A stretch of DNA of 64,000 nucleotides from Bradyrhizobium sp. SSBR45G (GCF_030159255.1 NZ_BSCT01000010.1:1-64000); one strand, 5' to 3'; positions 11,720 through 20,898 are shown, counted from the stretch's first letter. The notes: generated from the letters alone by a model not told the origin. Numbers and translations: made by a program.

Positions 11720-11748
11720 GAGATATGGCTGGGGGGGAACGTTGTCAA
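11720..11748 (-). promoter_or_regulatory. Candidate sigma-70 promoter of secA
   Basis: Read on the minus strand: TTGACA (11743-11748), 17-base spacer, TATCTC (11720-11725). Transcription would start near 11713, giving a 5' leader of about 200 bases before the secA ATG. The 393-base gap 11510-11902 otherwise shows no gene. On the plus strand TTGACA at 11801-11806 could serve the foldase gene, but I see no good -10 for it. Confidence 0.6.
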
Positions 11749-11902
11749 CGGCGCCCGGCACCGGCAAGTTCACCCCGAATCTGTCGCCGATTTCACGAAA
11801 TTGACAGACTTTTCGCGTTGCCAAGGCAAGGCGATTGGGCGAGTGTCCCCGCCGCCCAGAGGTAAAGCCCCTCGAGCCCCCTCTTCAAGACAAGGATTTT
11901 CC

Positions 11903-12805
11903 ATGACCACGTCGTTCCCGGTTACGAAAGCCGGCCTGCGCTTCGGCCTTGCCACCGCTCTTGCCGGAAGTCTCGCATTGTCCCTGCTCGCAGCGCCCGT
12001 GCGCGCGGCCGACGATGCCAACCCGGTGCTGGCCAAGGTGAACGGTGCCGAGATCCGCAAGAGCGACGTCGCGCTCGCCGAGGAAGAGCTCGGGCCGAGC
12101 CTCGCCCAGATGGACCCGGCGTCCAAGGACGAGAACGTGCTGTCGTTCCTGATCGACATGAAGCTCGTCGCCAAGGCGGCCGAGGACAAGAAGGTCGCCG
12201 ACAGCGAGGATTTCAAGAAGCGCCTCGCCTTCACCCGCAGCCGCCTCTTGATGGACAGCCTGCTCGCCAGCGAGGGCAAGGCCGCGACCTCGCCGGACGC
12301 GATGAAGAAGGTCTACGAAGAAGCCTCCAAGCAGATCGGCGGCGAGCAGGAGGTGCACGCCCGCCACATCCTGGTAGAGACCGAGGACGAGGCCAAGGCC
12401 GTCAAGGCCGAGCTCGCCAAGGGCGCGGATTTCGCAGAGCTCGCCAAGAAGAAGTCCAAGGATCCCGGCGCCTCCGACGGCGGCGACCTCGGCTTCTTCA
12501 CCAAGGAGCAGATGGTGCCGGAATTCGCCAACGTCGCCTTCGCGATGGAGCCAGGCAAGATCTCCGATCCGGTGAAGACCCAGTTCGGCTGGCACGTCAT
12601 CAAGGTCGAGGAAAAGCGCAACCGCAAGCCGCCGGAGTTCGACCAGGTCAAGAGCCAGATCGAGACCTACGTGACCCGCAAGGCCCAGGCCGATTACGTC
12701 GGCAAGCTGCGCGAGGCGGCCAAGATCGAGCGCCTGGACAAGCCCGCGGGTACTGACGCCGCCAAGCCGGCGGACGCGAAGCCGGCTGAGCCGGCGAAGA
12801 AGTAG
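11903..12805 (+). CDS. Periplasmic parvulin-type peptidyl-prolyl isomerase
   Basis: A 300-residue SurA/PrsA-like foldase. Residues 1-34 are a signal peptide ending in APVRA. An N-terminal chaperone region (about 40-145) has the SurA_N pattern NPVLAKVNGAEIRKSDV. The parvulin domain is about 150-245, with HARHILVETEDEAK, SKDPGASDGGDLGFF and KTQFGWHVIKVEEK. The last 30 residues are an Ala-Lys-Pro tail. ATG 11903 was chosen because it begins the signal peptide; the frame is open from 11801. It is divergent from secA and would assist folding of exported outer-membrane proteins. The function is inferred from the family. Confidence 0.92.
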   Translation: MTTSFPVTKAGLRFGLATALAGSLALSLLAAPVRAADDANPVLAKVNGAEIRKSDVALAEEELGPSLAQMDPASKDENVLSFLIDMKLVAKAAEDKKVADSEDFKKRLAFTRSRLLMDSLLASEGKAATSPDAMKKVYEEASKQIGGEQEVHARHILVETEDEAKAVKAELAKGADFAELAKKKSKDPGASDGGDLGFFTKEQMVPEFANVAFAMEPGKISDPVKTQFGWHVIKVEEKRNRKPPEFDQVKSQIETYVTRKAQADYVGKLREAAKIERLDKPAGTDAAKPADAKPAEPAKK

Positions 12806-12839
12806 GTCGTTAGACGGCCGTCACCGCCGCTTCACAAAA

Positions 12840-12962
12840 GGTGTCGTCCCGGCCTCCGCGCCGGGACCCATACCGCGTGATGTTGGGAAAGGGCGGGCGG
12901 CCCGTGCCGCGGCTCAAACTGAACCCTGTGGTTATGGATCCCGGCGTTCGCCGGGATGACAG
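12840..12962. repeat. Two dispersed palindromes between foldase gene and argJ
   Basis: One copy at about 12840-12879 (GTCCCGGCCTCCGCGCCGGG followed by ACCCATACCGCGTGAT) and one at 12927-12962 (core ATCCCGGCGTTCGCCGGGAT). The phrase CCCATACCGCGTGAT recurs at 22935-22949 and, inverted, near 8528-8542. Confidence 0.85.
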
Positions 12963-13046
12963 TTGAGGGTTTGGAGGCAGCCTCTCCCATAGCGAAGATC
13001 GAGATGATACAGAGCGCTTCCCGCCCATTCCTGCCGGAAGCCCTCG

Positions 13047-14288
13047 ATGTCCTCAGCCGTCTCCCCGCTCGCCCCGACCGACGTTCCCGACATGCCGGCG
13101 ATTGCCGGCGTCAAGCTCGCGACCGCGGCGGCCGGCATCCGCTACAAGAACCGCACCGACGTGCTGCTGGCGCTGCTCGATCCCGGCACCACAGTCGCCG
13201 GCGTGTTCACGAAATCCAAATGCCCGTCCGCCCCGGTCGAATGGTGCCGCGCCAAGCTGAAGGGCGGCAAGGCGCGCGCGCTGGTGGTCAATTCCGGCAA
13301 CGCCAATGCCTTCACCGGCAAGACCGGCAAGCAGTCGACGGCACTGACCGCGGCGATCGCCGCCAAGGCGGTCGGCTGCAAGCAGGACGAGATCTACCTC
13401 GCCTCGACCGGCGTGATCGGCGAGCCGCTCGATGCCACCAAGTTCGACGGCGTGCTGGAGGGCCTCGCCGGCACCGCTGAAGCGGAAGACTGGATGGGCG
13501 CGGCGCGCGCGATCATGACCACCGACACCTTCCCGAAGGTGGCGACCGCGACCGTCAAGCTCGGCAAGGCCAAGGTGACGATCAACGGCATGGCCAAGGG
13601 CGCCGGCATGATCGCGCCGGACATGGCGACGATGTTGTCCTTCATCTTCACCGACGCGCCGATCACGGCGCCCGCGCTGCAGGCGCTGCTCAAGGCCGGC
13701 GTCGAGGACACCTTCAACGCGGTCACGATCGACGGCGACACTTCGACCTCCGACACGCTGCTCGCCTTTGCGACGGGGGCTGCCGCGGCCAAGGGCGCGC
13801 CGAAAATCAGCCGCGCCAGCGACCCGCGCGCGAAAGCCTTCGTCAAGGCGTTCAACGCCGTGCTGGCCGATCTCGCCGAGCAGGTCGCCCGCGACGGCGA
13901 GGGCGCCCGCAAGCTGGTCGAGATCATCGTCGAGGGCGCCAAGACCAAGCATTCGGCGCGCAGGATCGCGATGTCGATCGCCAACTCGCCGCTGGTGAAG
14001 ACCGCGATTGCCGGCGAGGACGCCAATTGGGGCCGCGTCGTCATGGCTGTCGGCAAGGCCGGCGAGCCGGCCGATCGCGACAGACTGTCGATCTCCTTCA
14101 ACGGCATCCGCGTCGCGTCGAAGGGCGCGCGCGATCCGTCCTATGACGAGAACGAGGTCTCGGAGGCGATGAAGGCGCAGACCATCCAGATCAAGGTCGC
14201 ACTCGGCCTCGGCAAGGGCCGCGACCGCGTGCTGACCTGCGACCTGACCAAGGAGTATGTCGCGATCAACGGCGACTACAGGTCCTGA
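13047..14288 (+). CDS. argJ: Bifunctional ornithine acetyltransferase / N-acetylglutamate synthase ArgJ
   Basis: ArgJ, 413 residues, moves the acetyl group from N-acetylornithine to glutamate and, in the bifunctional form, also acetylates glutamate from acetyl-CoA: the cyclic arginine pathway in the cytoplasm. The self-cleavage site is in [16 protein letters not shown], with the catalytic Thr at residue 195, which becomes the N-terminus of the beta chain. Other motifs are [10 protein letters not shown] and DGDTSTSDT. The length is standard. Whether it is mono- or bifunctional cannot be decided from the sequence. It follows the foldase gene after a repeat region and is convergent with a small secreted protein gene six bases after its stop. 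Confidence 0.97.
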   Translation: MSSAVSPLAPTDVPDMPAIAGVKLATAAAGIRYKNRTDVLLALLDPGTTVAGVFTKSKCPSAPVEWCRAKLKGGKARALVVNSGNANAFTGKTGKQSTALTAAIAAKAVGCKQDEIYLASTGVIGEPLDATKFDGVLEGLAGTAEAEDWMGAARAIMTTDTFPKVATATVKLGKAKVTINGMAKGAGMIAPDMATMLSFIFTDAPITAPALQALLKAGVEDTFNAVTIDGDTSTSDTLLAFATGAAAAKGAPKISRASDPRAKAFVKAFNAVLADLAEQVARDGEGARKLVEIIVEGAKTKHSARRIAMSIANSPLVKTAIAGEDANWGRVVMAVGKAGEPADRDRLSISFNGIRVASKGARDPSYDENEVSEAMKAQTIQIKVALGLGKGRDRVLTCDLTKEYVAINGDYRS

Positions 14289-14294
14289 CCGAAC

Positions 14295-14666
14295 TCAAAG
14301 CTGCTGGCCGACGTGGACGGTGACCTCGACGCCCTTGGTCACCGGCCGGTTGAGCGCATCCGCCCCTTGCCGGACGTACGCGAAATGATCTTCGCCGACG
14401 AAGTCGGGCTTCGAGACATAGACGACGTGATGCCCCCGGACCGCGACCGCGCCGTGGCTCGGGGCGGCCAGCAAGCGCGCGCTATACATCGGCCCGCGCG
14501 AGCCCAGAACGGTGATGCTGCAGCGCTTGCCGGGTTTCGCATACATATGGCCTTGGACGGTCTGGTTCTCCAAGGTCCGGATCGGCGGCACGACGCAATC
14601 GGCGGCTGAAGCCCCTGCCGAGAACGTCACAAGCATTATGAACGACAGCGTCGCAATCTTGATCAT
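14295..14666 (-). CDS. Small secreted Ig/cadherin-like protein
   Basis: A 123-residue protein of unknown function. MIKIATLSFIMLVTFSAGASA is a signal peptide (cleavage near residue 21). The mature part has a compact beta pattern with PSHGAVAVRGHHVVYVSKPD followed by FVGEDHFAYV, which matches the bacterial Ig/cadherin-like style. Two cysteines (near ADC and KRC) could form a disulfide. ATG 14666 has a strong GGAGGAGGAG upstream, so I prefer it to the longer start. It is convergent with argJ and stands alone. A surface or periplasmic binding role is inferred only. Confidence 0.75.
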   Translation of the reverse strand: MIKIATLSFIMLVTFSAGASAADCVVPPIRTLENQTVQGHMYAKPGKRCSITVLGSRGPMYSARLLAAPSHGAVAVRGHHVVYVSKPDFVGEDHFAYVRQGADALNRPVTKGVEVTVHVGQQL

Positions 14667-14847
14667 TACGCTCCTCCTCCCAGTTACAGAGCGTAATGTT
14701 ATCGCTTGTAGCACTTGAGATCAATCCATTCTGCCGATTGCATCCCGGCAGCGATCAACCTGCAATACGCGCGGCCGCGACAGCCTTCTTGAACAGCGCA
14801 TTCATCGCGTCCGCGATGACCGCCGGCCGCGCGGGATACCGGGGCCG

Positions 14848-16137
14848 TCAGTTCGTCAGCCGGACCGGCGAGGCCTTGTTGAACAGGGTGGTGAACGAGT
14901 TCTGGATCGTCGCGACGTCGGAGGCGATCATGAAGTTGCTGCCGGCACAGGATTTCAGCGCGATCGGGATGTCGTCGACGCGGGTGGCGCCGCCGAGGCT
15001 GCCGGGCTGGCCGAGCGTCGCGTTGTACCCCCAATCCCAAGTCATCGGGTAATAGGGCGTATTGATGATCGCGATCGTCACGCCGTTGCTCTTGAAGGTG
15101 TTGCAGAAGCTGGTGTTGAACACGCGCACCTGCGATCGCAGCGAGGTCTGGGAGGTCCAGGCGCGCGTCGGATCATTGACGCCGTCGGTTGCGATGATCA
15201 CCATCTTCTGCGGACTGCCCGAGGTTGAGCCGTCGCCGCCAGTCCCGACGCTGGCGACAAAGCTGCTGATCAGGCTGTCGAACGGCGTGGCGGCCGCCGC
15301 GTCATTATAAGCAAGCCCCGGCGCCGGAAAATTGTTCGCGACCGAGGTGAAGCTCGAGGTCAGCGGCGACATCTGCGTGAGCTGGTTGTCGAACGACCAC
15401 AGGCCGACCTTGACGTAGTTCTTGTAGACGGAGCTGCTGTTCAGATAGGTCAGCAGATTCTGCACCCCCTGATTGACCACCTGGTAGCGCAGCAGCACGT
15501 TGTTCTTCAGCGCATAGCTGTAGGAGTCGGTGCCGTCCGTCGTCTCGTGGCAGGCCAGCGTGCAGCCGGTCCCGTTGTTCATCTGGGTGATGCCGGCCTG
15601 CGTTGCCGGCAGCAGCATGGACGACGAGATGTCGACCAGCAGATAGACGTTCAGATAGGGCTGCATCGTGGCCGATGAGGTCGACTGGGCAGACAGAGTC
15701 ATGGTCGGGAAGCCGACCAGCCGCATGAAGGAGGTGTTCATGACGCTGGTCGTCGATCCGACGCCGGACAGGGTGCGGCCGCTGGCCGTGAAAGTGATGG
15801 TCGGTGTGGCGCTGATCCCGGCCGTGTTGCCGGCGAAGAAGGAGGACGCCGCAGCCTGGGCCTTGGCGATCGCCGAGGCCTGGCTGGCCCCTGAATCCAG
15901 CGCGGCCTTTCCGGCCGCGACACCGGCCAGCACGGCTTCATCGATGGCCAGCTGCAGCTTGGCCCGCAGCCGGTTGGCCATGGAATAGTCAACCCCGGCA
16001 CCGACGAAGGCCAGCACCGGCACACAGGTGATGGCGAAGAGGATCGCGATGTTGCCACGCTGGTCGTGGCCGAAACGTCGAAGATGATCCAGCAGCCAAT
16101 GCATCCGATGAGCCCGCCAAGAGAGGATGGAACTCAT
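14848..16137 (-). CDS. TadG-like pilus assembly protein with von Willebrand A domain
   Basis: A 429-residue membrane-anchored protein. Residues 27-48 (GNIAILFAITCVPVLAFVGA) form the TadE/TadG-type N-terminal membrane segment, followed by GVDYSMANRLRAKLQLAIDEA as in TadG. A vWA domain begins near residue 165 with the metal-site motif LLVDISSSM (DxSxS) and includes MVIIATDGVND. Most of the protein would be outside the inner membrane. In Tad/Flp systems TadG is a minor pilus or assembly component; here no cpaB, cpaC, tadA or flp gene is nearby, so this is an orphan copy. The Cys pair in NGTGCTLACHE may form a disulfide. Confidence 0.82.
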   Translation of the reverse strand: MSSILSWRAHRMHWLLDHLRRFGHDQRGNIAILFAITCVPVLAFVGAGVDYSMANRLRAKLQLAIDEAVLAGVAAGKAALDSGASQASAIAKAQAAASSFFAGNTAGISATPTITFTASGRTLSGVGSTTSVMNTSFMRLVGFPTMTLSAQSTSSATMQPYLNVYLLVDISSSMLLPATQAGITQMNNGTGCTLACHETTDGTDSYSYALKNNVLLRYQVVNQGVQNLLTYLNSSSVYKNYVKVGLWSFDNQLTQMSPLTSSFTSVANNFPAPGLAYNDAAAATPFDSLISSFVASVGTGGDGSTSGSPQKMVIIATDGVNDPTRAWTSQTSLRSQVRVFNTSFCNTFKSNGVTIAIINTPYYPMTWDWGYNATLGQPGSLGGATRVDDIPIALKSCAGSNFMIASDVATIQNSFTTLFNKASPVRLTN

Positions 16138-16262
16138 ATTGCGGCGTCGCGGTTAAGGGCCGCTTGCGGCGTTTCCATAGGCTTCCATCGCGTTCCGTAG
16201 ATTTGCGGCGATCGGTCGAATGGGTTAACGCTGCGTATATTCGCCAACAGCCTTGCCGATCC

Positions 16263-16673
<411 letters not shown>

Positions 16674-16705
16674 GTCGGCGCTGCGCCCGGCGATGACGCG
16701 TTTCG

Positions 16706-17563
16706 CTACTCGTCGTTCCCCACGCTTGGGCTCCGCTTCACCGCCGCCTCCAGGCTCGCCGTCGCCGAACCCGGCTTCAGCGGCTTCTGCTGGCTCTCGT
16801 GCGGCGCCCAGCCGGACAGCCAGATGACATCGAAGGTGGCGCGGATGCGGCCGTCGGGATCGGCGAAGCGCTCGGAATAGATCTTTGCCATGCGCAGCAA
16901 CGTCGCGCGGCGCATTGGCATCCGCCGCCGCTCGACGAGGCTGTTGGCGGCGCCCATGCGGCGGAGGTCCTGCATCAGGCCGAACGCGCTGGCATAGCGC
17001 ACCACCACCCGATCGACGTCGGTGACCGGCAGCGCAAATCCTGCTCGCTGCAACAGGCCGCCGACATCGCGCAGGTCGGCGAACGGCGCGACGCGCGGCG
17101 ATACGCCGCCCTCGCATTCCGCCTCGGCGGCGGCGAACGACTGACGGAGCTCGGTGAGCGTATCACCGCCGATCATCGCGGCCAGCAACAGGCCATCGGG
17201 ACGTAGCGCGCGGCGGATCTGCACCAGCAGGCCTGGCAGATCGTTGACGAACTGGAACGCCAGGGCCGATAGCGCGAGATCGAGCGATTGCGGGACGAGC
17301 GGCAACCGCTCGTCGGCCGTGTCGGGCGGCGCAAGATGCGCGAGCTCCGGGAGTCGTCCGGAAAGATACGGCCTCAATCCCGCGCCCGGCGTCCAGACGT
17401 CGGCAGCCGCCGTGAACGAGCGGTTCACCGCCGCAAGGCGATCCTCAAGATCCTCGGCAACGCGGTCCAGCAGGAACGTCTCGGGCGCGTTCGCAGCCCG
17501 CCGCTGCCTGAGCGCAAGCAAGCGACGATCGAACAGAACGGGAGCGGTGGCAGGCTGGGTCAT
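16706..17563 (-). CDS. BioC/NDUFAF5-like SAM-dependent methyltransferase family protein
   Basis: A 285-residue protein that follows the family of mitochondrial complex I assembly factor NDUFAF5 (C20orf7) and alphaproteobacterial relatives: start LFDRRLLALRQRRA, middle LDLALSALAFQFVNDLPGLL, and GGVSPRVAPFADLRDVGGLL. The normal SAM-binding motif I (a Gly-rich loop after the first strand) is not recognisable; the region reads AADVWTPGAGLRPYLSG. So SAM use is uncertain, and NDUFAF5 itself is reported to hydroxylate an arginine of complex I. It is convergent with mutT. I would not call it biotin synthesis on this evidence. Confidence 0.75.
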   Translation of the reverse strand: MTQPATAPVLFDRRLLALRQRRAANAPETFLLDRVAEDLEDRLAAVNRSFTAAADVWTPGAGLRPYLSGRLPELAHLAPPDTADERLPLVPQSLDLALSALAFQFVNDLPGLLVQIRRALRPDGLLLAAMIGGDTLTELRQSFAAAEAECEGGVSPRVAPFADLRDVGGLLQRAGFALPVTDVDRVVVRYASAFGLMQDLRRMGAANSLVERRRMPMRRATLLRMAKIYSERFADPDGRIRATFDVIWLSGWAPHESQQKPLKPGSATASLEAAVKRSPSVGNDE

Positions 17564-17685
17564 CGCCGCTGGTTACGACGATCCTCGCGACCGGGCAATG
17601 CGCCGCTTGAGCCCGGTCTGGGGCCACGCTAACCTCTGACGTCCCAAGCCAAAATAGTGGCATTCGCCGACGGATCCTTGCGATC

Positions 17686-18276
17686 ATGCTCACGGTCCAC
17701 CTTCGCGACATCAGCATCGAGGTGGTCGAAGCCTGGCGTTCGGCATTCTCGGACGTTGGCGAGGTCCTGGTCTCTCACGGAAGCATTCTGGACCAGCAGG
17801 CCGATGCCATCGTCAGCCCGGCGAACAGCTTCGGCTTCATGGATGGCGGCATCGACCTGCACTATGCGCGCTTCTTCGGTTGGCAGATCGAGACCGAGCT
17901 GCGCGAGCTGTTGGCCGCGCACCATTACGGCGAGCTTCCGGTCGGACAGGCCGTGATCCTCCCGACCGGACACCCGGAGCTTCGCTATCTCGTCAGCGCA
18001 CCGACCATGCGCGTGCCATCGCGCATCGACGGAACACCGAACGTCTATCTGGCCTTCCGTGCCGCTCTCATTGCGGTCCAGATGCACAACGAGAGCGGGG
18101 CCACGCCGATCACGTCCCTGCTGGCACCGGGCATGGGCACCGGCATCGGGGCCGTGCGGCCACGGCAGGCCGCACGCCAGATGCGAGCGGCCTATGATGC
18201 GATCATCGGCGAGCATGGACGCAGGGGCAGGACGGCGCGCGCCATCCTGGGCGAGCATCATGATCTCCTTGCCTGA
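17686..18276 (+). CDS. Macro domain protein (ADP-ribose binding)
   Basis: A 196-residue single-domain macro protein. Hallmarks: GSILDQQADAIVSPANSFGF with the conserved Asn, the Gly-rich MDGGID, and the phosphate-binding LAPGMGTGIG. Macro domains bind or hydrolyse ADP-ribose and its esters. The usual GGVDxxI segment is changed to GGIDLHYARFFG, so this is a divergent member. It overlaps the start of comF by 17 bases and probably shares its transcript. The target is unknown; the neighbouring genes (PRTase, glutaredoxin, amidohydrolase) fit nucleotide or metabolite repair, which is inference. Confidence 0.82.
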   Translation: MLTVHLRDISIEVVEAWRSAFSDVGEVLVSHGSILDQQADAIVSPANSFGFMDGGIDLHYARFFGWQIETELRELLAAHHYGELPVGQAVILPTGHPELRYLVSAPTMRVPSRIDGTPNVYLAFRAALIAVQMHNESGATPITSLLAPGMGTGIGAVRPRQAARQMRAAYDAIIGEHGRRGRTARAILGEHHDLLA

Positions 18277-19048
18277 TCCGGTTCGCTCCGTTCTTGGTTC
18301 GGTCCGCGGCGCGATGGCCCACGCCGCCAGGCTCGCGCTCGATATTGCGCTGCCGACCCTGTGCATCGCCTGCCGGGAGCCGGTCGACGGCGAGGGCGTC
18401 TGCGCCGCGTGCTGGGGCAAGCTGTCGTTCATCGAGCGGCCGTATTGTCCGAAGCTCGGCATCCCCTTCGTATACGACCCCGGCCCCGAGCTGCTGTCGA
18501 TGGAGGCCATCGCGGCGCCTCCGGCCTATGCGCGCGCCCGCGCCGCAGTCCGCTACGACGAGATTGCTGGCACCCTGGTGCACGCGCTGAAATATCAGGA
18601 CCGCACCGATCTGGCGCCGATCATGGGCCGCTGGATGGCGCGCGCGGGCCGCGAGCTGCTGGCCGATGCCGACGTGCTGGTCCCGGTGCCGTTGCATTGG
18701 CGGCGCGGCTTTTCCCGCCGCTACAACCAGTCCGGTGCGCTGGCGCGGGTGATCGCCCGATCCAGTGGCGTGAGAATGCAGGGCGACGCGCTGCGTCGCG
18801 TGCGTGCGACCGAGCAGCAGGTCGGCCTGTCGCGGCCCCAGCGCGCCAGCAATGTGCAGGGCGCATTCCAGGTATCAGCAGACCGCCTGCATGATGTGCA
18901 GGGGCGTCGCGTCGTGATCATCGACGATGTTCTGACCACCGGCGCGACGGTGAATGCCTGCGCCCGCGCTTTGCTGCGCGCCAAGGCAGCCGAGGTCAGC
19001 GTGCTGGTCTTCGCCCGGGTTGTCGATGCCCCCCGCGCTCCCATATAA
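18260..19048 (+). CDS. comF: ComF family phosphoribosyltransferase-like protein
   Basis: A 262-residue ComF/GntX-type protein. The N-terminal Cys pairs (CIACREP, VCAAC, and a later C) form the usual zinc-finger-like segment, and the C-terminal PRTase domain has the PRPP-binding loop VVIIDDVLTTGAT. It also shows the family motif VPVPLHWRRGFSRRYNQS. ComF takes part in DNA uptake in naturally competent species, but its biochemical substrate is unclear, and no other competence gene is here. ATG 18260 lies inside the macro domain gene; the longer open frame upstream is that gene read in another frame. Confidence 0.85.
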   Translation: MISLPDPVRSVLGSVRGAMAHAARLALDIALPTLCIACREPVDGEGVCAACWGKLSFIERPYCPKLGIPFVYDPGPELLSMEAIAAPPAYARARAAVRYDEIAGTLVHALKYQDRTDLAPIMGRWMARAGRELLADADVLVPVPLHWRRGFSRRYNQSGALARVIARSSGVRMQGDALRRVRATEQQVGLSRPQRASNVQGAFQVSADRLHDVQGRRVVIIDDVLTTGATVNACARALLRAKAAEVSVLVFARVVDAPRAPI

Positions 19049-19077
19049 TCCATTGTTCCGTAACAGCTGAGCGCGAC

Positions 19078-19353
19078 ATGACCTCTGCGATCGAAATCTA
19101 TACCCGTCCGGGGTGCGGCTACTGCACGGCCGCCAAATCGCTTCTGACCCGCAAGAACGTTCCCTTCACCGAGCACGATGCCGGCAAGGATCCGACGATC
19201 CGGCAGCAGATGTATGACCGTGTCGGCCCCGGCTCGACCTTTCCGCAGATCTTCATTGGCAAGACCCATATCGGCGGCTGCGACGATCTCTATGCGCTCG
19301 ATCGCGAGGGCAGGCTCGACGCCATGCTGACGGGAGACAAGGCGACATCATGA
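19078..19353 (+). CDS. grxC: Glutaredoxin 3
   Basis: A 91-residue dithiol glutaredoxin reducing protein disulfides or glutathione mixed disulfides with GSH. The active site CGYC is at residues 13-16, followed by the glutathione-binding FPQIFIGKTHIGGCDDLYAL. The length is standard. It lies 29 bases after comF, and its stop overlaps the start of the following hydrolase gene (ATGA at 19350-19353), so they are translationally coupled. The grxC-hydrolase order is, as I recall, common in rhizobia. Confidence 0.95.
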   Translation: MTSAIEIYTRPGCGYCTAAKSLLTRKNVPFTEHDAGKDPTIRQQMYDRVGPGSTFPQIFIGKTHIGGCDDLYALDREGRLDAMLTGDKATS

Positions 19354-20228
19354 GCAACGACCGCAGCTTTACCGCCGCCATGGTGCAGATGCGCACCTCG
19401 CTGCTGCCCGAGCCGAGCCTCGAGCAGGGCACTAGGCTGATCCGGGAAGCGGTCGCGCAAGGCGCCCAATACGTCCAGACGCCGGAAGTGAGCAACATGA
19501 TGCAGCTCAACCGGACGGCGCTGTTCGCGCAGCTCAAGAGCGAGGAGGATGATCCCTCGCTGAAGGCCTACCGTGCGCTGGCCAAGGAGCTGAACATTCA
19601 TCTGCACATCGGATCACTGGCGCTGCGCTTCTCCGCAGAAAAGGCCGTGAACCGCTCCTTCCTGATCGGGCCCGACGGCAATGTGCTGGCGAGCTACGAC
19701 AAGATCCACATGTTCGACATCGACCTGCCGGGCGGCGAGAGCTATCGCGAGTCGGCCAATTACCAGCCGGGCGAGACGGCGGTGATCTCCGACCTGCCGT
19801 GGGGCCGGATCGGACTGACGATCTGCTACGATGTGCGCTTCCCGGCGCTGTATCGCGCGCTGGCCGAGAGCGGAGCGTCCTTCATCACCGTCCCCTCCGC
19901 CTTCACCCGCAAGACCGGCGAGGCGCACTGGCACACGCTGCTGCGCGCCCGCGCCATCGAGACCGGCTGCTTCGTGTTCGCCGCCGCCCAATGCGGGCTG
20001 CATGAGAACAAGCGCGAGACCTTCGGCCACTCGCTGATCATCGACCCCTGGGGCGAGATTCTCGCCGAAGGCGGCGTCGAGCCTGGCGTGATCCTGGCGC
20101 GCATCGATCCCGCCCGCGTCGAGAGCGTACGCCAGACCATCCCGTCGCTACAGCACGGCCGCCGGTTCGGCCTCGCCGACCCCAAGGCCGGTCCGGACCA
20201 CCTGCACCTGGTGCGGGGCTCGGCATGA
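19350..20228 (+). CDS. Carbon-nitrogen hydrolase (Nit1/Nit2 type)
   Basis: A 292-residue nitrilase-superfamily amidase. The catalytic triad is visible: Glu46 in TPEVSNMM, Lys118 in YDKIHMFDID and Cys159 in LTICYDVRFP. The closest described relatives are Nit1/Nit2, which hydrolyse deaminated glutathione or omega-amides of keto acids; the immediate link to a glutaredoxin gene fits a deaminated-glutathione repair role, which is inference. ATGA overlaps join it to grxC upstream and to the DUF1178 gene downstream. Confidence 0.88.
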   Translation: MSNDRSFTAAMVQMRTSLLPEPSLEQGTRLIREAVAQGAQYVQTPEVSNMMQLNRTALFAQLKSEEDDPSLKAYRALAKELNIHLHIGSLALRFSAEKAVNRSFLIGPDGNVLASYDKIHMFDIDLPGGESYRESANYQPGETAVISDLPWGRIGLTICYDVRFPALYRALAESGASFITVPSAFTRKTGEAHWHTLLRARAIETGCFVFAAAQCGLHENKRETFGHSLIIDPWGEILAEGGVEPGVILARIDPARVESVRQTIPSLQHGRRFGLADPKAGPDHLHLVRGSA

Positions 20229-20713
20229 TCCGCTACGCGCTGCGCTGCGAGCGTGACCACAGCTTCGAAAGCTGGTTTCAGAGCTCGTCGGCCTACGACT
20301 CGCAGGTGAAGCGCAAGCTGGTGGAATGCCCGGCCTGCGGCTCGACCAAGGTCGAAAAGGCGATCATGGCGCCGCGCATCGTCAGCAAGAAGGGCCGCGA
20401 GGTGACCCCGGAGCCGCCGCCGGCGGCCCCTGTTCCGGTGCCGGCGCAGGAGGTGATCCCGCCGGGATCGACGGCGCTGATGATGGCGCAGGAGCGCGAG
20501 CTGCGCGCCAAGCTCAAGGAGCTGCGCGACCACATCGTCAAGAACGCCGACGATGTCGGCGAGCGTTTCCCGACCGAAGCCCGCAAGATGCATTACGGCG
20601 AGGCCGAGCACCGGCCGATCTACGGCGAAGCCTCGCTCGACGAGGCGCGCGAGCTGATCGAGGAAGGCATCGAGGTCGCCCCGATCCCGGTGCTGCCGGA
20701 CGATCGGAATTGA
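20225..20713 (+). CDS. DUF1178 family protein
   Basis: A 162-residue protein of a conserved alphaproteobacterial family without known function. The start MIRYALRCERDHSFESWF has a Cys at 8 and His at 12, and CPACGS follows at 35-40, together forming a likely zinc ribbon. The middle is Pro-rich; the C-terminal half is an Asp/Glu-rich helical part (ARKMHYGEAEHRPIYGEAS). It is translationally coupled (ATGA 20225-20228) to the carbon-nitrogen hydrolase gene, so it is the last gene of the macro-comF-grxC run. Confidence 0.85.
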   Translation: MIRYALRCERDHSFESWFQSSSAYDSQVKRKLVECPACGSTKVEKAIMAPRIVSKKGREVTPEPPPAAPVPVPAQEVIPPGSTALMMAQERELRAKLKELRDHIVKNADDVGERFPTEARKMHYGEAEHRPIYGEASLDEARELIEEGIEVAPIPVLPDDRN

Positions 20714-20775
20714 GGCGCGGCTCGTCATTAGGCGACAGGCCGCCGATGATGCGCGCGCGATCTCGGCAGTTGTTC

Positions 20776-20849
20776 GTCATTGCGAGCACAGCGAAGCAAT
20801 CCAGAGTCTCGCACGCAGCCCTGGATTGCTTCGCTGTGCTCGCAATGAC
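20776..20849. repeat. Perfect 29-bp inverted repeat (dispersed palindrome)
   Basis: Arms 20776-20804 and 20821-20849 pair without mismatch around a 16-base loop. The arms match those at 1991-2058 except that GCGCAGC is GCACAGC here, with the compensating change in the other arm. The stem is therefore conserved as structure. It lies between the DUF1178 gene and an EamA gene. Confidence 0.92.
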
Positions 20850-20898
20850 GGTGGAAAGATCTCGACCTGAATCGCCCCTCTTCGCCTGAGCGACATTG

